Source of the DNA: an uncultured Dialister sp.
GTDB taxonomy: Bacteria > Bacillota > Negativicutes > Veillonellales > Dialisteraceae
DNA length: 8,070 nucleotides
Reading direction: 5' to 3'
Assembly: GCF_900538805.1 (NCBI RefSeq)
Contig: NZ_UPZP01000099.1
Span: 1 to 8,070 of the forward strand
The translations under genes were made by a program, and so were the position numbers. The notes under the pieces were generated by a model, which was not told the origin of the DNA, did no database searches, and saw nothing but the letters and a program-made list of their open reading frames with translations. Below are positions 5,755-8,070 of the stretch, in pieces (within the stretch, counting starts at the first letter, position 1; every line of letters begins with the position of its first letter).

Positions 5755-6284
5755 CAGGATGCGCCTCCTCTCACGCCGGCGCCGCCAAATCCGGTTTTAC
5801 CACCGGCAGGGGCCTTCACCGTGGAATTTCCGGAAGATTTGCCGGATTCATAGGTAGAGTTCTTATTGCCGGCATAGGTGCCTGTGCCGGCGCCTCCTGC
5901 ATTCTGCTGCTGTTTCTGCTCCGTATAGGCAGGCCTGTCATTCAGCACGCTGCCGGTGTTACGGTCATAATGGCCGGAGTAGCCCGGCAGGCCGTGGAAC
6001 ATGAAATAGCTCATCATGAGCAGCGGCAGCAGGCTGGAAACGCCGGACACGTACTGCAGATTGTCATTCTCGTCCCGCCGGAAGGTCACTTCCTCGCCGT
6101 TGTCGTATTTGGCGGTCTCCGTGCCATCTTCATTCTTCACCAGGTGATAGGTCCTGCCGTTTTCATCCTTCAGCTCATCGCCCTTATCCTTTTCTTCCTG
6201 TCCGCAGCCCGCCATCATCACCGCCGCACCGCTGACCGTCATAAAAGCAGCCAGAATGGCCGCTGTCTTTGCACTTCGATACAT
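5754..6284 (-). CDS. YgiB-like lipoprotein
   Basis: This 176-residue exported protein has a basic N-terminus, a hydrophobic stretch (residues 8-25) and a lipobox, MAGC, with Cys27 as the likely lipidated residue. The mature part begins with a charged segment (28-76), then a short hydrophobic stretch, SLLPLLMMSYFMFHGLPGY (84-102). It ends in a Gly/Ser/Asn/Gln-rich tail that finishes TGFGGAGVRGGAS. This layout (lipobox, short central hydrophobic patch, glycine-rich tail with a GFG near the end) recalls the E. coli DUF1190 lipoprotein YgiB. Position strengthens the match, because the next gene, overlapping by one base, is a YgiC-like enzyme. Overall sequence similarity to YgiB looks low. It is probably anchored in a membrane facing the periplasm. 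An AAGGAG ribosome-binding site precedes the ATG by five bases. Function is unknown. Confidence 0.8.
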   Translation of the reverse strand: MYRSAKTAAILAAFMTVSGAAVMMAGCGQEEKDKGDELKDENGRTYHLVKNEDGTETAKYDNGEEVTFRRDENDNLQYVSGVSSLLPLLMMSYFMFHGLPGYSGHYDRNTGSVLNDRPAYTEQKQQQNAGGAGTGTYAGNKNSTYESGKSSGNSTVKAPAGGKTGFGGAGVRGGAS

Positions 6285-6332
6285 AGGGTCTCCTTTGTCT
6301 TTATTTGATGAAATATGATTTGTTCTTTATTT

Positions 6333-6341
6333 ATCATACCA
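6333..6341 (-). promoter_or_regulatory. Probable extended -10 promoter of the lipoprotein/YgiC-like operon
   Basis: On the minus strand TGGTATGAT forms an extended -10 (TGn plus TATGAT, five of six to consensus). No good -35 box lies 16-18 bp upstream. It falls between the terminator of the upstream gene and the lipoprotein start, about 49 bases before the ATG, where a promoter is expected. Confidence 0.5.
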
Positions 6342-6400
6342 TATGGAGGGATTTCCAGTTTCTTGTTTTTTATTCCGTATCAGATTCTCTCATCCAATAC

Positions 6401-6426
6401 AAAAGCGGCGCCCCTGAAGGCGCCGC
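6401..6426 (-). terminator. Intrinsic terminator of the RclA-like gene
   Basis: An 8-bp GC stem, GCGGCGCC with GGCGCCGC, closes a six-base loop and is followed on the minus strand by TTTT. It lies about 24 bases after the stop codon of the oxidoreductase gene and separates it from the next operon. The T-run is short, but the stem is very stable. Confidence 0.85.
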
Positions 6427-6449
6427 CTGCTTTATGGAAGATTATAAAA

Positions 6450-7814
6450 TTACAGCATGCCCAGAAGGTCGTTGAGGCCTTCGGTCATGGTGGGATGGGT
6501 GTAAATGCTGTCGCGAAGGACAGTATATGGAATCTTCCGGTCCATGGCCAGTCTCACCAGATTAATCATTTCATAGGATTCCAGGCAGAAGAAATGGGCT
6601 CCCAGAATAAGTCCGCTCTCCTGATCCACAATGATTTTGAGAAGGCCTGATGGATTTTTCAGTACATGGGCTTTAGGAATGGCGGCTGCCGGCATGGAGG
6701 CAGTCAGAACTTTCCGGCCCGATGCCCGGGCTTCTTCTTCCGTCATACCTGCCCTGGCCAGCGGCGGGTCCAGAAAAAGGGCGTATGGAACGGGGCCGCG
6801 GTTTTCTGTGGTTCTCTTAAGGTCACCGGTGAAATCACTCTTCAGGATGCGGAAGTCATCCAGGGAAATATAGGTAAACTGCATGCCTCCCGTCACATCG
6901 CCTGCCGCCATGATGTGGGGTTTGGAAGTATGAAGGCGGCTGTCCACTTTCACTGCTCCCCGAGGCGTCATTTCCACGCCTGCTTTATCCAGACCAAGGG
7001 AAGATACATTGGGCCGCCTTCCCGTGGCTGCAAGCAGGGCATCAGCATGAAGGATTTCTTCCCCATCCTTTGTCTTCACATGAATTTGGGCTCCTTCCTT
7101 TTCATCTTCCACCCGGAGAATATCTGCTTCTTCCAGAATGCGGATGCCCTGTTTTTCCAAATGTGCTTTCACTGCCGCTGCCATGTCCCTGTCTTCCTTC
7201 GGAAGGAAAGCAGGGCCTTTCTGGATGACAGTCACCTGGGAGCCGAAATTATTATAGTAGGACGCAAATTCCAGACCGATATAGCCGGCTCCCAGAATCA
7301 CGAGATGACGGGGCAGTCTTTTTTCATCCATCAACGTTTCACTGGTATAAACAAAGGCGCTCCGATCAAGTCCTTCCACCGGCGGCATGACAGGGGTTGC
7401 ACCTGTATTGATGACAATATGCTCCGCCCTGATGATTTCTTCTTTTCCATCGGAGGAAATCAGGATTTCATGGTCATTCACAAAGGATGCTGTGCCATCA
7501 TATACGGTCACCCCTGCCTGCACCAGCTTGTCATAATTTTTCCTGCGGAGCATGGCGGTGAGACGGTTCTTCTCCTCCACCGCCTCGGCATAGCGCTTTT
7601 CTTTTTCCTCCCAGGTCCCTTCCCGCTCATGGGACAGACGGGCACTGTATTCCAGAGATTTACTGGGTATGCAGGCCACATTGATGCAGGTGCCGCCATA
7701 CCGTTCTTTTGATTTCTCAATGAGTGCCGTTTTTACACCCCTGGACGCCAGAAAGGAAGCGAATGTTTTTCCGGCCTTGCCAAATCCGATAATTACATAG
7801 TCATAGACTGTCAT
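6450..7814 (-). CDS. rclA: RclA-like FAD/NAD(P)-dependent disulfide oxidoreductase
   Basis: This 454-residue flavoprotein belongs to the lipoamide dehydrogenase/mercuric reductase superfamily. Domains in order are the FAD-binding VIIGFGKAGKT at residues 7-17, the redox disulfide GGTCINVACIPSK with Cys43 and Cys48, an NAD(P)-binding GAGYIGLEFASYY, the second FAD motif GDVTGGMQFTYISLDD, and the dimer-interface end THPTMTEGLNDLLGML. The GFGKAGKT, GDVTGG.QFTYISLDD, PPLARAGMTEEEARASG and HPTMTEGLNDL segments are close to E. coli RclA, and the two cysteines fall at the same positions. RclA-type enzymes protect against hypochlorous and hypothiocyanous acid and can reduce Cu(II). An upstream in-frame TTG at 7883 would add 23 residues, but it overlaps the promoter. 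The ATG at 7814 has a GAGG six bases upstream and gives the normal family N-terminus. The gene stands alone between its own promoter and terminator. Confidence 0.92.
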   Translation of the reverse strand: MTVYDYVIIGFGKAGKTFASFLASRGVKTALIEKSKERYGGTCINVACIPSKSLEYSARLSHEREGTWEEKEKRYAEAVEEKNRLTAMLRRKNYDKLVQAGVTVYDGTASFVNDHEILISSDGKEEIIRAEHIVINTGATPVMPPVEGLDRSAFVYTSETLMDEKRLPRHLVILGAGYIGLEFASYYNNFGSQVTVIQKGPAFLPKEDRDMAAAVKAHLEKQGIRILEEADILRVEDEKEGAQIHVKTKDGEEILHADALLAATGRRPNVSSLGLDKAGVEMTPRGAVKVDSRLHTSKPHIMAAGDVTGGMQFTYISLDDFRILKSDFTGDLKRTTENRGPVPYALFLDPPLARAGMTEEEARASGRKVLTASMPAAAIPKAHVLKNPSGLLKIIVDQESGLILGAHFFCLESYEMINLVRLAMDRKIPYTVLRDSIYTHPTMTEGLNDLLGML

Positions 7815-7820
7815 AGGTTT

Positions 7821-7824
7821 CCTC
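7821..7824 (-). promoter_or_regulatory. Ribosome-binding site fixing the rclA start
   Basis: GAGG on the minus strand lies six bases before the ATG at 7814. The alternative TTG start at 7883 lies inside the promoter spacer, so the resulting transcript would not contain it. Confidence 0.75.
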
Positions 7825-7833
7825 GTTTCTTCT

Positions 7834-7885
7834 AAATAGGTAAATCTAAAAATATCTATTTGTATTTTACAATAGGAGGACAAAT
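7834..7885. other. Interlocking short inverted repeats at the rclA promoter
   Basis: ATTTGT at 7858-7863 and ACAAAT at 7880-7885 form an inverted repeat with 16 bases between them, covering the -10 box and most of the spacer. AAATAG at 7834-7839 and CTATTT at 7856-7861 form another in the leader. The region is AT-rich, so chance pairs are likely. A redox-sensing repressor or activator site is possible, but I cannot name one. Confidence 0.35.
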
Positions 7886-7893
7886 GATGTCAA
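7864..7893 (-). promoter_or_regulatory. Promoter of the RclA-like gene
   Basis: A perfect TTGACA (7893-7888) is followed after 18 bp by TAAAAT (7869-7864), five of six to the -10 consensus. Transcription should start near 7857, giving a leader of roughly 40 bases. Confidence 0.8.
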
Positions 7894-7979
7894 TGGGCAG
7901 GGCTGATAAGGTAAGGTAAGTCCGGATTTCATCGGATATGCAGCTGCAAGCGGTCAGCGGACAGCCGACAGCGGCCTTC

Positions 7980-8070
7980 CTATTTCTTTACGAAAGCACT
8001 GATTAATTCATAGAGTTTGCTTTTATAAGAATTTTTATGCACTGCTTCGTCATGAGGCTCCTTAAATAGC
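7980..8070 (-). CDS. C-terminal end of an unidentified gene (partial)
   Basis: Translating the minus strand from the window edge gives 29 residues before a TAG at 7982-7980. They begin LFKEPHDEAVHKNSYK and end LYELISAFVKK. The composition is that of a normal soluble protein end, amphipathic and charged. The reading frame stays open to the edge, while another frame stops almost at once. The protein cannot be identified from this much. No clear terminator follows: 7883-7979 holds only imperfect direct repeats of AGCGG type and the rclA promoter. Confidence 0.5.
   Translation of the reverse strand, partial: LFKEPHDEAVHKNSYKSKLYELISAFVKK

Noticed and set aside
4870..5853. Plus-strand open frame of 327 codons
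   Set aside because: It is antisense to the YgiC-like gene and runs across the operon junction. Its His/Phe-rich product is unlike a real protein.
6666..7712. Plus-strand open frame of 348 codons
   Set aside because: It is entirely antisense to the RclA-like gene, whose motifs are unmistakable.
7815..7883. N-terminal extension of the RclA-like protein from an upstream TTG
   Set aside because: The extension overlaps the promoter spacer and -10 box, has no homology to the family, and the ATG at 7814 has a proper ribosome-binding site.
7921..7979. Terminator after the partial gene
   Set aside because: The AGCGG-type sequences are direct rather than inverted repeats, the possible stems are four bases, and there is no T-run.

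Overview
Every gene I can support here lies on the minus strand. Read in transcription order (right to left), the window holds: the last codons of an unidentified gene; an RclA-type pyridine nucleotide-disulfide oxidoreductase with its own promoter and terminator; a two-gene unit of a YgiB-like lipoprotein and a YgiC-like glutathionylspermidine synthase-fold protein; a 530-base intergenic stretch packed with repeats; and a four-gene biotin-linked unit (bioY, a MaoC-type hotdog protein, a thiolase and an acyl-CoA ligase-like enzyme). A second copy of the intergenic repeat follows the last gene.

Organism: the sequence has moderate GC. The bioY/thiolase/ligase set resembles the Bacillus yhfU-yhfT-yhfS genes. 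The RclA and YgiB/YgiC-like proteins resemble proteins best known from Gram-negative enteric bacteria. The lipoprotein has a normal lipobox. A host-associated diderm Firmicute (Negativicutes, for example a Dialister- or Megasphaera-like organism) would fit, but this is inference from gene content.

Region by region: 1-223 is repeat copy A, whose right end runs into the 3' end of the ligase gene. 224-3263 is a tight operon with two ATGA stop/start overlaps (hotdog, thiolase, ligase). 3278-3304 is a strong intrinsic terminator between bioY and the hotdog gene. 3313-3849 is bioY, driven by a consensus promoter (TTGACA, 17 bp, TATAAT) whose -35 box sits inside a near-perfect BirA-type operator. 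3927-4458 has no gene; it holds 9-bp tandem repeats in inverted orientation around repeat copy B. 4459-6284 is the YgiC/YgiB-like pair, joined by a TGATG overlap. 6401-6426 is the terminator of the oxidoreductase gene at 6450-7814. 7815-7979 is its promoter region. 7980-8070 is a truncated coding end.

How they may work together: the biotin-controlled unit couples a biotin transporter S component to three acyl-thioester enzymes. This suggests an acyl-CoA route connected to biotin supply, such as making or salvaging a pimeloyl-type precursor; the substrate cannot be read from sequence. The thiolase lacks the usual second catalytic cysteine, so its chemistry deserves a check. The RclA-like enzyme points to defence against host oxidants such as hypothiocyanous or hypochlorous acid. 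The YgiB/YgiC-like pair is probably an envelope-related module of unknown biochemical role.
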